Part shown: piece after piece, positions 21,688-28,582 of the stretch
Position numbering within the stretch: position 1 is the stretch's first letter
How the letters are laid out: each line of letters opens with the position of its first letter
Assembly: GCA_964390795.1 (NCBI GenBank)
Contig: CAYMLQ010000025.1
Location: 1-32,859 of the forward strand
From: CAYMLQ01 sp964390795
Lineage (GTDB): Bacteria; Verrucomicrobiota; Kiritimatiellia; RFP12; UBA1067
Direction: 5' to 3'
Length of the DNA stretch: 32,859 nt
Made by a program: the position numbers and the translations under genes
Notes under the pieces: model-generated
What the model was told of the DNA's origin: nothing
The model's database searches: none
Seen by the model: only the letters and a program-made list of their open reading frames with translations

Positions 21688-23509
21688 CCCGGTTCGGGCG
21701 CCGCCTACTTGTCTGCCTGCGCGCTCCCCGCGACGTCTTTCGCGAAGGCCGAGGATTTTGCTGCAAATCCCCTGCAACAATGCTGGAGATCTGACCGATT
21801 GAATTATCTAGAAGCGCGCGCAAGCCAAAGTGCAACCCACGGACTTTCCGCGCCTCTTGCAAGTTCACCCAGGCCGATCTTTCGTTTTCCCAGTTCAGAA
21901 CCGGCTTAAACTCGTGAGGGACGACACCAATGAAGTTATAGTACTTGAAATTGCCGTCTTGAAAAACGTACGCGCTGTGCATTGAAAGCGGACCATCGTA
22001 CCGCGTCTCTTCCTTGACTTCACGGCGCGCAGCTGTCTCGGGATCTTCTCGCCCGTCAATGGCTCCGCCAATCGTCCCCCAGGTCAGCGGCTCGTTAACC
22101 TCCGAAGATCGTCGCAGGAGCAAGACGCGTCCTGTGTCCGCAGCCACCAAAAGCGCTCCTGCGCCCATGCGTCCCCAAAACTTCCTGGGATTCTTGCGGA
22201 TGTCTGGGTCTTTCGGGTCGTAAGTACCGCGATTGAACAGGGCGCTCTTGATCTGCGTGGGCTCGAACACTGCGTACACGTTTGCTAGCTCACGATGATC
22301 TGCCGCGATCCACGCGTCATTGATGTTCAAAAAGATGACGCCGTCATATCCGTCTCGCTTGGCAGCCCTTGCAATATCGAAGGTCTTGCGTAGCTTCGGA
22401 TAAGCCGGAACGTGCATGTTTAGCCCGGTAGATCCCTTTGCGTCAACCACAAGGGGGTTTTTCATGCTGAGCCAAACCCTGTACAGCCCTCGTTCTGTCG
22501 CAGGGTGCGAACCGTCAAGCGACGGAGTCGGGTCAGGCGCTGTGCCGAAATCAGACAGCCAGTCACTGTCTCTGTATCCAGAAGCCTGGCGAATATCGGA
22601 GGAAAAGTAGAATCCTCCCTGTTTCGGGCCAACACTTTCTAAGTCGAAGCTGGTGAATCCTCCCCTGCCCGTACCATGATAAACGACCCGCGGTGACCCA
22701 TCCTCAAGCGTGACCTTGCTGCCCGAGAACCAGCGGCGGAAGCTTTCGCTGGTTGGGACAGAGATATCATAATGCTCCTTCAGCCCGGGTGGATTTTTCC
22801 AGCCAATATGGGCAGACTTCGGCAACTTGTGCGGGTAATTTCCGGCATAAATAACGGCGCCAATATTTTGTAGCGACTTCGGGAGTGCATGCTTGTATTG
22901 CTTCAGGCTGACAAGGCCTCCAACCCCAAAAAATCGCTTTGGCAGCGCATACGGGTAGTAGTCGAGAAGCAGGGCTCCTCCTACACTCGTAAGCGACTCC
23001 GGCAATCGATGCCGGTATCCCCTGAGGCTTAGATGGCCTCCGACCCGTTTCAGCTGCGATGGCAGCGGATACTTGTATCCGCCCAAGTCAAGGTCGCCTG
23101 ATACATCGACCAAGCCCGATGGCAGCGGATGCTTGTAGCCGCGCAGCGGTAGGACGCTTCCTACAATTTTGAGATCACGGGGCAGTGGATGCACGTAGCC
23201 ACCGAGCCATGCGCCGCCTAAAATTTTGAGACCGGTAGGAAGCGGACGATTGTAGTTGCGGAGGTCTAGGTATCCATCGATGACCTCTAATGACTCAGGC
23301 AGCAGATGCTCGTAGTTTTCTATCTCAAGGTGACTGATCCGATTCAGTCTTGCAGGCAACGGATACCGGTAACCACGCAGAATCAGCAGGCCGTTCACGT
23401 ACCGAAGACTTTCCGGCAGCCGCGGACTACGATCCGTAAGCAGCAGGCGACCCCTGAATTCGCCATCTGCGCCTAAGCCTGTAAGAACCTGCCGCGAAGA
23501 CACAGCCAT
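21680..23509 (-). CDS. LRR (YxHPLP) + ADP-ribosyltransferase + NUDIX fusion protein
   Basis: A 609-residue protein from ATG 23509 (AGGAG upstream). Residues ~25-245 hold about 11 YxHPLP repeats. Residues ~258-440 form an ADP-ribosyltransferase of the ART-PolyVal type: SKVTLEDGSPRVVYHGT (H278), GFYFSSD (Y301), LYRVWLSMKNPLVVDA, the GYDGVIF strand and the typical end FEPTQIKSALFNRGTYDPKDPDIR. Residues ~447-560 form a NUDIX domain, with the box G482-x5-E488-x7-R496-E-V-K-E-E501; the usual Gly after EE-x is Arg here. NUDIX enzymes split nucleoside diphosphates such as ADP-ribose or NADH. The tail has KTSRG and QTSRR. The gene follows the SGNH hydrolase by 13 bases. The DNA is A+T-richer than the flanks. 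Joining NAD-using and ADP-ribose-cleaving domains in one chain suggests a host-modifying effector (inference). Confidence 0.88.
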   Translation of the reverse strand: MAVSSRQVLTGLGADGEFRGRLLLTDRSPRLPESLRYVNGLLILRGYRYPLPARLNRISHLEIENYEHLLPESLEVIDGYLDLRNYNRPLPTGLKILGGAWLGGYVHPLPRDLKIVGSVLPLRGYKHPLPSGLVDVSGDLDLGGYKYPLPSQLKRVGGHLSLRGYRHRLPESLTSVGGALLLDYYPYALPKRFFGVGGLVSLKQYKHALPKSLQNIGAVIYAGNYPHKLPKSAHIGWKNPPGLKEHYDISVPTSESFRRWFSGSKVTLEDGSPRVVYHGTGRGGFTSFDLESVGPKQGGFYFSSDIRQASGYRDSDWLSDFGTAPDPTPSLDGSHPATERGLYRVWLSMKNPLVVDAKGSTGLNMHVPAYPKLRKTFDIARAAKRDGYDGVIFLNINDAWIAADHRELANVYAVFEPTQIKSALFNRGTYDPKDPDIRKNPRKFWGRMGAGALLVAADTGRVLLLRRSSEVNEPLTWGTIGGAIDGREDPETAARREVKEETRYDGPLSMHSAYVFQDGNFKYYNFIGVVPHEFKPVLNWENERSAWVNLQEARKVRGLHFGLRALLDNSIGQISSIVAGDLQQNPRPSRKTSRGARRQTSRRRPNRAT

Positions 23510-23522
23510 GCTCAGCTCCTGC

Positions 23523-24149
23523 TCATCTTTGTCGACGTTGCCGCCCATACATCCAAACCATCGCCGCCGCCATCACCGAGGCCAGTGCAAAGACCATCAA
23601 CCCGCCAGCCTTCTGCGGAGCCTGCTCTTCGCGCACGACCGGGGTCCCACGCAGGTCGTCAATGAGCGCCGTCGCCCACGCCCTGTATCCCGCGCGCGTG
23701 AAATGCACTCCGTCGGGGGCGTGCCCACCGAACGTGAGCAGGCGACTGTCGATCCACTTCACGCCCAGCTGCGGCAAGAAGCTACCCTGCCACGGCGCGA
23801 TGCGGTCTGCGCGCGCATCGATCTGCTGGTTTTTCGCGCTGGGCGGGCCGATCCAAACAATGGACCGCGCGCCTGACGCCCGAATAGCGTCGACTACGGC
23901 GCGTAGCTGCTCGACGTATGCCTGTTGTCCTTGGGCTGCGTCATTGGTGCCCAGGATGACGATGGCCATGTCGGGACGGGCCTCTGCGACGCGCGCCTTC
24001 CACTCCGATTCGTTTCGGTAGCGCCCGGTGCTCCAGCCGACATTCGAGATGCGACCGGCTGGCTCCCACCCAAGGGCCTGCCCGCTCTCGAAGAGGAACG
24101 GACCAAGCGTGGCGGAGTGAGAATCGCCGACGATGAAGACGCGTGCCAT
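23523..24149 (-). CDS. SGNH/GDSL hydrolase with C-terminal membrane anchor
   Basis: A 208-residue protein, predicted esterase or acyl hydrolase. Block I is VFIVGDSHS with nucleophile S10; block III is ILGTNDA; block V is PDGVHFTRAGY with the D-x-x-H dyad. After the catalytic domain one membrane helix (about 181-200: GGLMVFALASVMAAAMVWMY) is followed by GRQRRQR. No signal peptide. The anchor layout matches the two M23 proteins. A TAGGCT box sits 8 bases before the ATG without a Shine-Dalgarno site. Possible substrates are acylated surface glycans or wall polymers; not determinable here. Confidence 0.87.
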   Translation of the reverse strand: MARVFIVGDSHSATLGPFLFESGQALGWEPAGRISNVGWSTGRYRNESEWKARVAEARPDMAIVILGTNDAAQGQQAYVEQLRAVVDAIRASGARSIVWIGPPSAKNQQIDARADRIAPWQGSFLPQLGVKWIDSRLLTFGGHAPDGVHFTRAGYRAWATALIDDLRGTPVVREEQAPQKAGGLMVFALASVMAAAMVWMYGRQRRQR

Positions 24150-24214
24150 GCGCTTGCAGCCTACACGACCGCCGCGCAATCCGCACGCCGGGCGCTGAAA
24201 GTGTCGTGCGGTTC

Positions 24215-24243
24215 TTGAGGAAACGTCCGACAAGTGTTAGAGG
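24215..24243 (+). promoter_or_regulatory. Promoter candidate TTGAGG-17-TAGAGG
   Basis: Placed 6 bases before the ATG at 24250, similar to the other near-leaderless starts. GGTGGAG in the gap could also act as a weak ribosome site. Confidence 0.42.
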
Positions 24244-24249
24244 TGGAGC

Positions 24250-25092
24250 ATGCACTTCCGACATCAACAAGACGAGATCATGTTCGGCAAACTGAAGGCG
24301 TACCTTGTTCAGTCGATGCAGGGAGCCCCAGAGCACGTGCTAAACAACGCGCTGCGCGTGCTCGGCCGCATTGAGTCCATGGCGTTCTACGAGGGCGTGC
24401 GACAGGGTTCCGTCGCCCGCGCCCTCGAAGACCGGCTGCATCCAGAACTTGACCGTCACCCGATCGCGCAGCACGCGCGCGTCTACAACGCCGGATTCAC
24501 GCCGCTGGCAGAGGCCGAGCTTGCCTACATCGAGCGCTTCGTGGTCGACAAGGCCGACGCGGACGCCTTCCTGCCCTCGTGCATGGAGGCTGAGCCCCTG
24601 CTTGTGCCGCCCATGACGCTGAGCGAAGCCCTCGCGCGCCCCGAGCAGGCTTTTGGCCTCGCCGCACCGCCGCAACCCACGCCGAGCGCGCCGCCCGCGG
24701 TCAGCACCCCGGGGCTCGACGTACTCGCATCGCTCATCGGAGACGAGCACCAGATGCTTGCGGAACTGATCCGAAACGCCGACTCCAACGGGATCATCGA
24801 GTTCTCAGCCATTGAGTCGGACGGGTCTTCCCTCACCGCTGAGCAGCCCAGCTTCATCGAGAAGTGCCGAGACGTCTTGCAGGGCCGCATGGGCACCGGC
24901 TGGAACCCGGGTAGCTGGAAGGACGTCGTTTTCGCTGTGCGAGACGACCTGAAGGCCGATCCCTACATGATCGATCTCAGCCTGTCGACCGATGTAGGCA
25001 AGAACATGCTGCGGTCGATCGGGCTCTTTGAGATCGCCGACTCGATTTTGGACGCCTCGCAGATCCAGGCGATGCTACACTCCAGCACATGA
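24250..25092 (+). CDS. Hypothetical protein, 280 residues
   Basis: The N-terminal half is helical (MFGKLKAYLVQSMQ, HVLNNALRVLGRIESMAF). A Pro/Ala-rich linker near residues 138-153 (APPQPTPSAPPAVSTP) separates it from a helical C-terminal half (DEHQMLAELIRNADSNG, IEKCRDVLQGRMGTGW, SWKDVVFAVRDDL). No signal, span or catalytic motif is seen. An alternative start is the internal ATG at 24280. It overlaps the lipoprotein gene in ATGA. Function unknown. Confidence 0.75.
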   Translation: MHFRHQQDEIMFGKLKAYLVQSMQGAPEHVLNNALRVLGRIESMAFYEGVRQGSVARALEDRLHPELDRHPIAQHARVYNAGFTPLAEAELAYIERFVVDKADADAFLPSCMEAEPLLVPPMTLSEALARPEQAFGLAAPPQPTPSAPPAVSTPGLDVLASLIGDEHQMLAELIRNADSNGIIEFSAIESDGSSLTAEQPSFIEKCRDVLQGRMGTGWNPGSWKDVVFAVRDDLKADPYMIDLSLSTDVGKNMLRSIGLFEIADSILDASQIQAMLHSST

Positions 25093-25559
25093 TGCGAACC
25101 CGACCTATCGACCAGTTTCTCTTCATGGCGCTTGCGCCGATCATCCTGCTCGGCTGCCACACGGAGACGCCGAGCGAAGTCAATCAGCCATGGTTCTGGG
25201 CACAGGGCGTCGTCGCTGCCGCGGCGCACATCGGCCACACGGTCGATGTCGCCAACGCCGATGGCTTCGAGGCGGCCTACGAACTGGCACCAACTCCCGA
25301 AGCAAAGGAGGAGGTCGAGCGCAAGCACGACGAGATCAACGTGCGTGTCCGCCTCCTTCGCGACATGACGTTCAACGCCTCGGCTGCCATCGAAGCGTTG
25401 CGCACAGATCAAAACGAGCGGCCCTGGATCGAATGGCTGAAGCTCGCCGTGCCCGTGATTGATGACCTGGTCGAAGCAGCCGAACTACTTGGCGTCGAGG
25501 TTCCGAAGTGGGTCTCTTCCACACTGCAACTCGCGAAGACCGCATGGAGACTGCCGTGA
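25089..25559 (+). CDS. Putative lipoprotein, 156 residues
   Basis: The N-terminus MMRTRPIDQFLFMALAPIILLGCHTE has a positive n-region, hydrophobic core and lipobox L-L-G-C (cysteine at residue 23), so lipidation and anchoring in the cell envelope are expected. The mature part is helical (PEAKEEVERKHDEINVRVRL; WLKLAVPVIDDLVEAAELLG). Start overlaps the upstream stop as ATGA. The next small gene overlaps as GTGA. A spanin-like role in lysis is possible, but the usual short size and partner protein are not evident. Confidence 0.75.
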   Translation: MMRTRPIDQFLFMALAPIILLGCHTETPSEVNQPWFWAQGVVAAAAHIGHTVDVANADGFEAAYELAPTPEAKEEVERKHDEINVRVRLLRDMTFNASAAIEALRTDQNERPWIEWLKLAVPVIDDLVEAAELLGVEVPKWVSSTLQLAKTAWRLP

Positions 25560-25819
25560 AACTGATCGACATCATTCTGCGCGTGATCGAGCTTGCCCTC
25601 GAAGCGATTGCGGTGGCCTCACGCGGCGACGACGACGCTCAGAACATCGTCCGAATCTTCAAGTCCACGCACAAGGGCCTGGCGGATGCGCTATCAGGCA
25701 CCGACAGCGTCGAGGACATCTTCAAGAAGCCCCTTTCTGACATCTGGGGCGGCGACCAGAACGCGCCGACGATCTATGAGGTTCGCAAGGCAGTCGTGAA
25801 GGCACGCGCGAGCGAGTAA
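25556..25819 (+). CDS. Small protein, 87 residues, coupled to lipoprotein gene
   Basis: Start GTG 25556 overlaps the preceding TGA (GTGA) with GGAG 7 bases upstream. The N-terminus is an amphipathic to hydrophobic helix (LIDIILRVIELALEAIAVA). The rest is soluble (DDDAQNIVRIFKSTHKGLADALSG). It could be membrane-associated. No family recognised; it seems to work with the lipoprotein. Confidence 0.7.
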   Translation: MKLIDIILRVIELALEAIAVASRGDDDAQNIVRIFKSTHKGLADALSGTDSVEDIFKKPLSDIWGGDQNAPTIYEVRKAVVKARASE

Positions 25820-25821
25820 CC

Positions 25822-26496
25822 ATGGGCAAGACCTCTGTAACGCCGCAGCTAGCCAACGCCGCGTGGGTCCAGCTTGGACGGCCGCGCGTGAACCTCGAAC
25901 AGCTACGCCTCGGTATGGAGGTCGAGCAAGAGCACACGGATAGCTCGCTCAAAGCGGCACAGATTGCGCTAGATCATCTCGATGAGATCGATGACTACTA
26001 CACAAGGCTCGGCAAGATGGAAGGTCGCGCACGCGCGGGCCTTCCGCCGAACCCGCTAAGGCCGAGCCAGAGTCGCATTACGCCTCAAGAGGCGTTCGAC
26101 CAGCTTTTTGAGGCGCTCGAAGAAATGTTTCCCGACTTTGGAGAGCTGACGCTGATCGAAGATGACGATGCGCACGACGGCGGGCGCCACTACGCATACT
26201 GCGCGCACGACGGCAAGAACATCGAGATCGCGTTTGCAAGCCAGGCCAATCACGATCTGAACCAGGAGCACATGGAGGCGATGATGGCCCACGAGATGGG
26301 CCACGCCCTCGACTATCGGTATGGGGCACGACGCCTAGAGCGCGAACTCGACAAGGTTTTGTCGAAGGATGCTGAGCTGCGCGCCGACGAAATTGCCGAG
26401 GCCGTGTTCGGCTTTCCGATCAGCTACGACGTCAAGTGCGGCTACGTGCAGACCAAGAACAGCGGCGTGTACCCGAGGCCCAAGGGGCTCAAGTAG
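25822..26496 (+). CDS. DUF5661 domain + HExxH zinc metallopeptidase
   Basis: A 224-residue protein with two parts. Residues ~15-70 fit DUF5661: L-R-L-G-M-E-V-E-Q-E-H-T...A-A-Q-I-A-L-D-H-L-D-E-I-D-D-Y-Y-T-R-L-G-K-M-E, a module common in phage and giant-virus proteins. Residues ~88-200 hold a metallopeptidase: H157-E-M-G-H161 (AHEMGHALD) with a possible third ligand in LRADE (E190). The N-terminus MGKTSVTPQ resembles the K-T-S tag loosely. The gene follows the previous one by 2 bases. It overlaps the convergent DUF5872 gene by 55 bases at the 3' end. Substrate unknown. Confidence 0.8.
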   Translation: MGKTSVTPQLANAAWVQLGRPRVNLEQLRLGMEVEQEHTDSSLKAAQIALDHLDEIDDYYTRLGKMEGRARAGLPPNPLRPSQSRITPQEAFDQLFEALEEMFPDFGELTLIEDDDAHDGGRHYAYCAHDGKNIEIAFASQANHDLNQEHMEAMMAHEMGHALDYRYGARRLERELDKVLSKDAELRADEIAEAVFGFPISYDVKCGYVQTKNSGVYPRPKGLK

Positions 26497-26954
26497 GCGA
26501 CCCCGAAGAGAACGTACTCACCGCCGGGGTTGCTGCGAACGGCGTACTGCTTCGGGAACTTCACGGTTGCTCTGGCGCCGCCAGCCTTGCGCTTTTGAGA
26601 AACCCACTTGCGCGCCTTCTCTTTAGGGATCTTCGCAGCGATGCGGGCAGGGCGACACAGGGGATACCCGCCATCGCGCTTGCTGCGACCGCATGCGGCG
26701 TAGCCCCCGCCCTTCAACGGGCGAGCAAGGTCTACCCACTTCTCAGCGTACCATTTTGCGAGGGGCTTGCTGCCCTTCTTGCCGCGGAACTTCCCGCCCG
26801 CACGTTTGTACTGCTGAACCAGCTGACCGCTTGTGTATGCGTTCCAGCGCTCAGTCTTTGCGCGCAGGCGGTCCTTGATGCGGCACCAGAGCGCCACGTT
26901 AACGACGTGCGCCGGTGCCGTGCAGTCGCGAGAGGTCTTTTTAGCGCGCGGCAC
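26442..26954 (-). CDS. DUF5872-like protein with N-terminal KKTSR tag
   Basis: A 170-residue basic protein starting at GTG 26954 (AGGAG upstream). It begins with AKKTSRDC. The middle fits DUF5872: W-N-A-Y-T-S-G-Q-L-V-Q-Q-Y-K-R-A-G-G-K-F, W-Y-A-E-K-W-V-D-L, A-C-G-R-S-K and Y-P-L-C-R-P-A-R. Known members occur in viruses and bacteria without a known function. The end (GEYVLFGVAYLSPLGLGY) reads into the convergent metallopeptidase gene. It overlaps the next upstream gene by 14 bases. Confidence 0.78.
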   Translation of the reverse strand: MPRAKKTSRDCTAPAHVVNVALWCRIKDRLRAKTERWNAYTSGQLVQQYKRAGGKFRGKKGSKPLAKWYAEKWVDLARPLKGGGYAACGRSKRDGGYPLCRPARIAAKIPKEKARKWVSQKRKAGGARATVKFPKQYAVRSNPGGEYVLFGVAYLSPLGLGYTPLFLVCT

Positions 26955-27336
26955 TGTGGAGCTGCTCCTGAAGCCTAGCGATGATCGCGTCGGCTACCCC
27001 GCGAGCCTCTTCTGCGCCTTTGTAGTGCTTACCGCCAAGCAGCTTCTGATCACTCGGCATCCGCACCAAAATCTCGCTGATGTCGAGCGCGTAGGTGACT
27101 GCCGCGCGCAGTCGACCCTCCTCCATGGCCGCGCGCGCCTTGCCCGTGACCTCTTCAAGCGAAGGAACATCGATGTGCTCGTAGTGGCCGTACCTGAACA
27201 TCTCAGGGTTATCACGTAACCCCCCGAGCGTCTGTACTGCCGACCCCGCATACTTCATAGCGCTGGAGCTGTTGATGACCCGTTGCTTTAGCCCGGCACC
27301 CCGCGAGGTCTTGCGACGCAGAACTGTCTTCGGCAT
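26941..27336 (-). CDS. Unknown protein with N-terminal RKTSR tag, 131 residues
   Basis: From ATG 27336: MPKTVLRRKTSRGAGLKQRV, then a helical body (SLEEVTGKARAAMEEGRLRAAV, ALDISEILVRMPSDQKL, AEEARGVADAIIARLQEQL). TACCGT lies 8 bases before the ATG and no Shine-Dalgarno site is seen. The promoter region (27337-27389) is shared with the divergent phosphatase gene. No family is recognised. Confidence 0.72.
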   Translation of the reverse strand: MPKTVLRRKTSRGAGLKQRVINSSSAMKYAGSAVQTLGGLRDNPEMFRYGHYEHIDVPSLEEVTGKARAAMEEGRLRAAVTYALDISEILVRMPSDQKLLGGKHYKGAEEARGVADAIIARLQEQLHSAAR

Positions 27337-27389
27337 GGCGAAGTACGGTAGCACAACAAGCGCGCGCGTGTGATAACTTGCGGAGCACC

Positions 27390-27911
27390 ATGGCAGCCTA
27401 CACCGACTACGACTTGATCTACGAGAACCCGACGCGTAGCCCCTCCGTTGCGAACAACCCGTCGCGCGGCTCCTTGTACCAGGGGTCCTACCCCAAGCTA
27501 GACAAGGACCTCGGCCAGCACTTCGACGTCGTCGTTTTCACGGCCGTCGAAAAACAGCCAAAGCCCGCTGCACTCAAGTCCGTGCCCAAGAGCGTTGTCA
27601 TCAAGAAGTTCCCGCTCGACGACGACCCATACCAGCCGGTCACGCGTGACCAGGCCGCCGCACTGATGCAGGCCGCCAAAGAGCTAGGGTACTTGGTCAA
27701 GAGCGGGAAACGCGTGCTGATCACGTGCGCGATGGGCATGAACCGAAGCGGACTGCTCACAGCGTTGACGCTGATGGCGACCACCGGCTGCAACGGCAGG
27801 AACGCGGTCCAAACGGTGCAGTCAAGGCGCCGCGCCATGGACGACGGAACCCGGGCGCTCTTCAACCCGATCTTTGCGCGCTTCGTTCAGACACTACCGC
27901 CAATTGCCTAG
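27390..27911 (+). CDS. Dual-specificity protein phosphatase-like protein
   Basis: A 173-residue protein. The cysteine phosphatase loop C113-x5-R119-S (ITCAMGMNRSG) is present, after a strand, with a plausible general-acid region FPLDDD (~75-79) and a helix after the loop. The reaction would be dephosphorylation of Ser/Thr/Tyr or of a nucleotide or RNA 5' end. The N-terminal 30 residues (YENPTRSPSVANNPSRGSLYQGSYP) place the P-S-x-x-x-x-L-Y-x-G-S-x-P entry typical of this fold. ATG at 27390 has GGAG nearby. The stop shares CTAG with the sigma factor gene. Confidence 0.86.
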   Translation: MAAYTDYDLIYENPTRSPSVANNPSRGSLYQGSYPKLDKDLGQHFDVVVFTAVEKQPKPAALKSVPKSVVIKKFPLDDDPYQPVTRDQAAALMQAAKELGYLVKSGKRVLITCAMGMNRSGLLTALTLMATTGCNGRNAVQTVQSRRRAMDDGTRALFNPIFARFVQTLPPIA

Positions 27912-28582
27912 GCGATGATCTTCAGCATGTGCGCGCGGATGTCATCGCAGATCCCTGTGTAGATCTGCGACACGCGGGCGACGCTCACGCCAAGTACCTC
28001 GGCTACCTCGGAAAGAGTCTTGCCCTCCAGCACGACCGACTCTCCGACCAGTCGCTCACGAGGAGACATCTCGCGGATCACCGTCTCGATGATCGCTAGA
28101 AGCTCACGCGCAAACGCCTCGTTCTCCTGGTTTCCCCCAACTGGACTGAAGAAAAACTCGTCTTTCGCGAACGCAAGGTGCCGAAGTCGCGCGGGCAGCG
28201 GCTCCTCTGTTTCGGCAGGCTCCAGGCGCTCCGCCTCTCGTTGCGCTCCAATGGCGTCGAGTTCTGTGCGTGACCGCACGTCAAGTCTGCGGATTGCATC
28301 GAGCATCCGGTAGCGAACGCGCCGCGCGACCCAACTGAACTCAGAGCTGCCGTAGCCTTCGTAGGTCGCGACTGCTTCCAGAACAGCCACGCGGCCTTCG
28401 GCGACGAGATCGTCGGTATCGAGGCAGTGACCGAGCGCCGCCTGCGGATACATCGATCCTGCGATGCGCTGCACAAGCAGCTCGTACTTTGCAAGGACCG
28501 CCGGGGCCCCTGCGTTCGACCACGCGTGCGAGCCGCTCAGGCGGCCTACTTCACGCGAATCGGTTTCGGAGGTTGAGTGCAA
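27908..28582 (-). CDS. Sigma-70-family RNA polymerase sigma factor
   Basis: About 224 residues. Region 2 (-10 recognition) is clear: YELLVQRIAGSMYPQAA, DTDDLVAEGRVAVLEAVATY, EFSWVARRVRYRMLDAIRRLD. Region 4 (-35 recognition) is also clear: MSPRERLVGESVVLEGKTLSEVAEVLGVSVARVSQIY. Region 3 is short, as in FliA/WhiG-type factors. I chose the TTG at 28582, with GGGGCAGG upstream, overlapping the M23 gene by 32 bases; the frame is open to 28741, so the start is uncertain. It may redirect host RNA polymerase to phage late promoters (inference). Confidence 0.87.
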   Translation of the reverse strand: MHSTSETDSREVGRLSGSHAWSNAGAPAVLAKYELLVQRIAGSMYPQAALGHCLDTDDLVAEGRVAVLEAVATYEGYGSSEFSWVARRVRYRMLDAIRRLDVRSRTELDAIGAQREAERLEPAETEEPLPARLRHLAFAKDEFFFSPVGGNQENEAFARELLAIIETVIREMSPRERLVGESVVLEGKTLSEVAEVLGVSVARVSQIYTGICDDIRAHMLKIIA

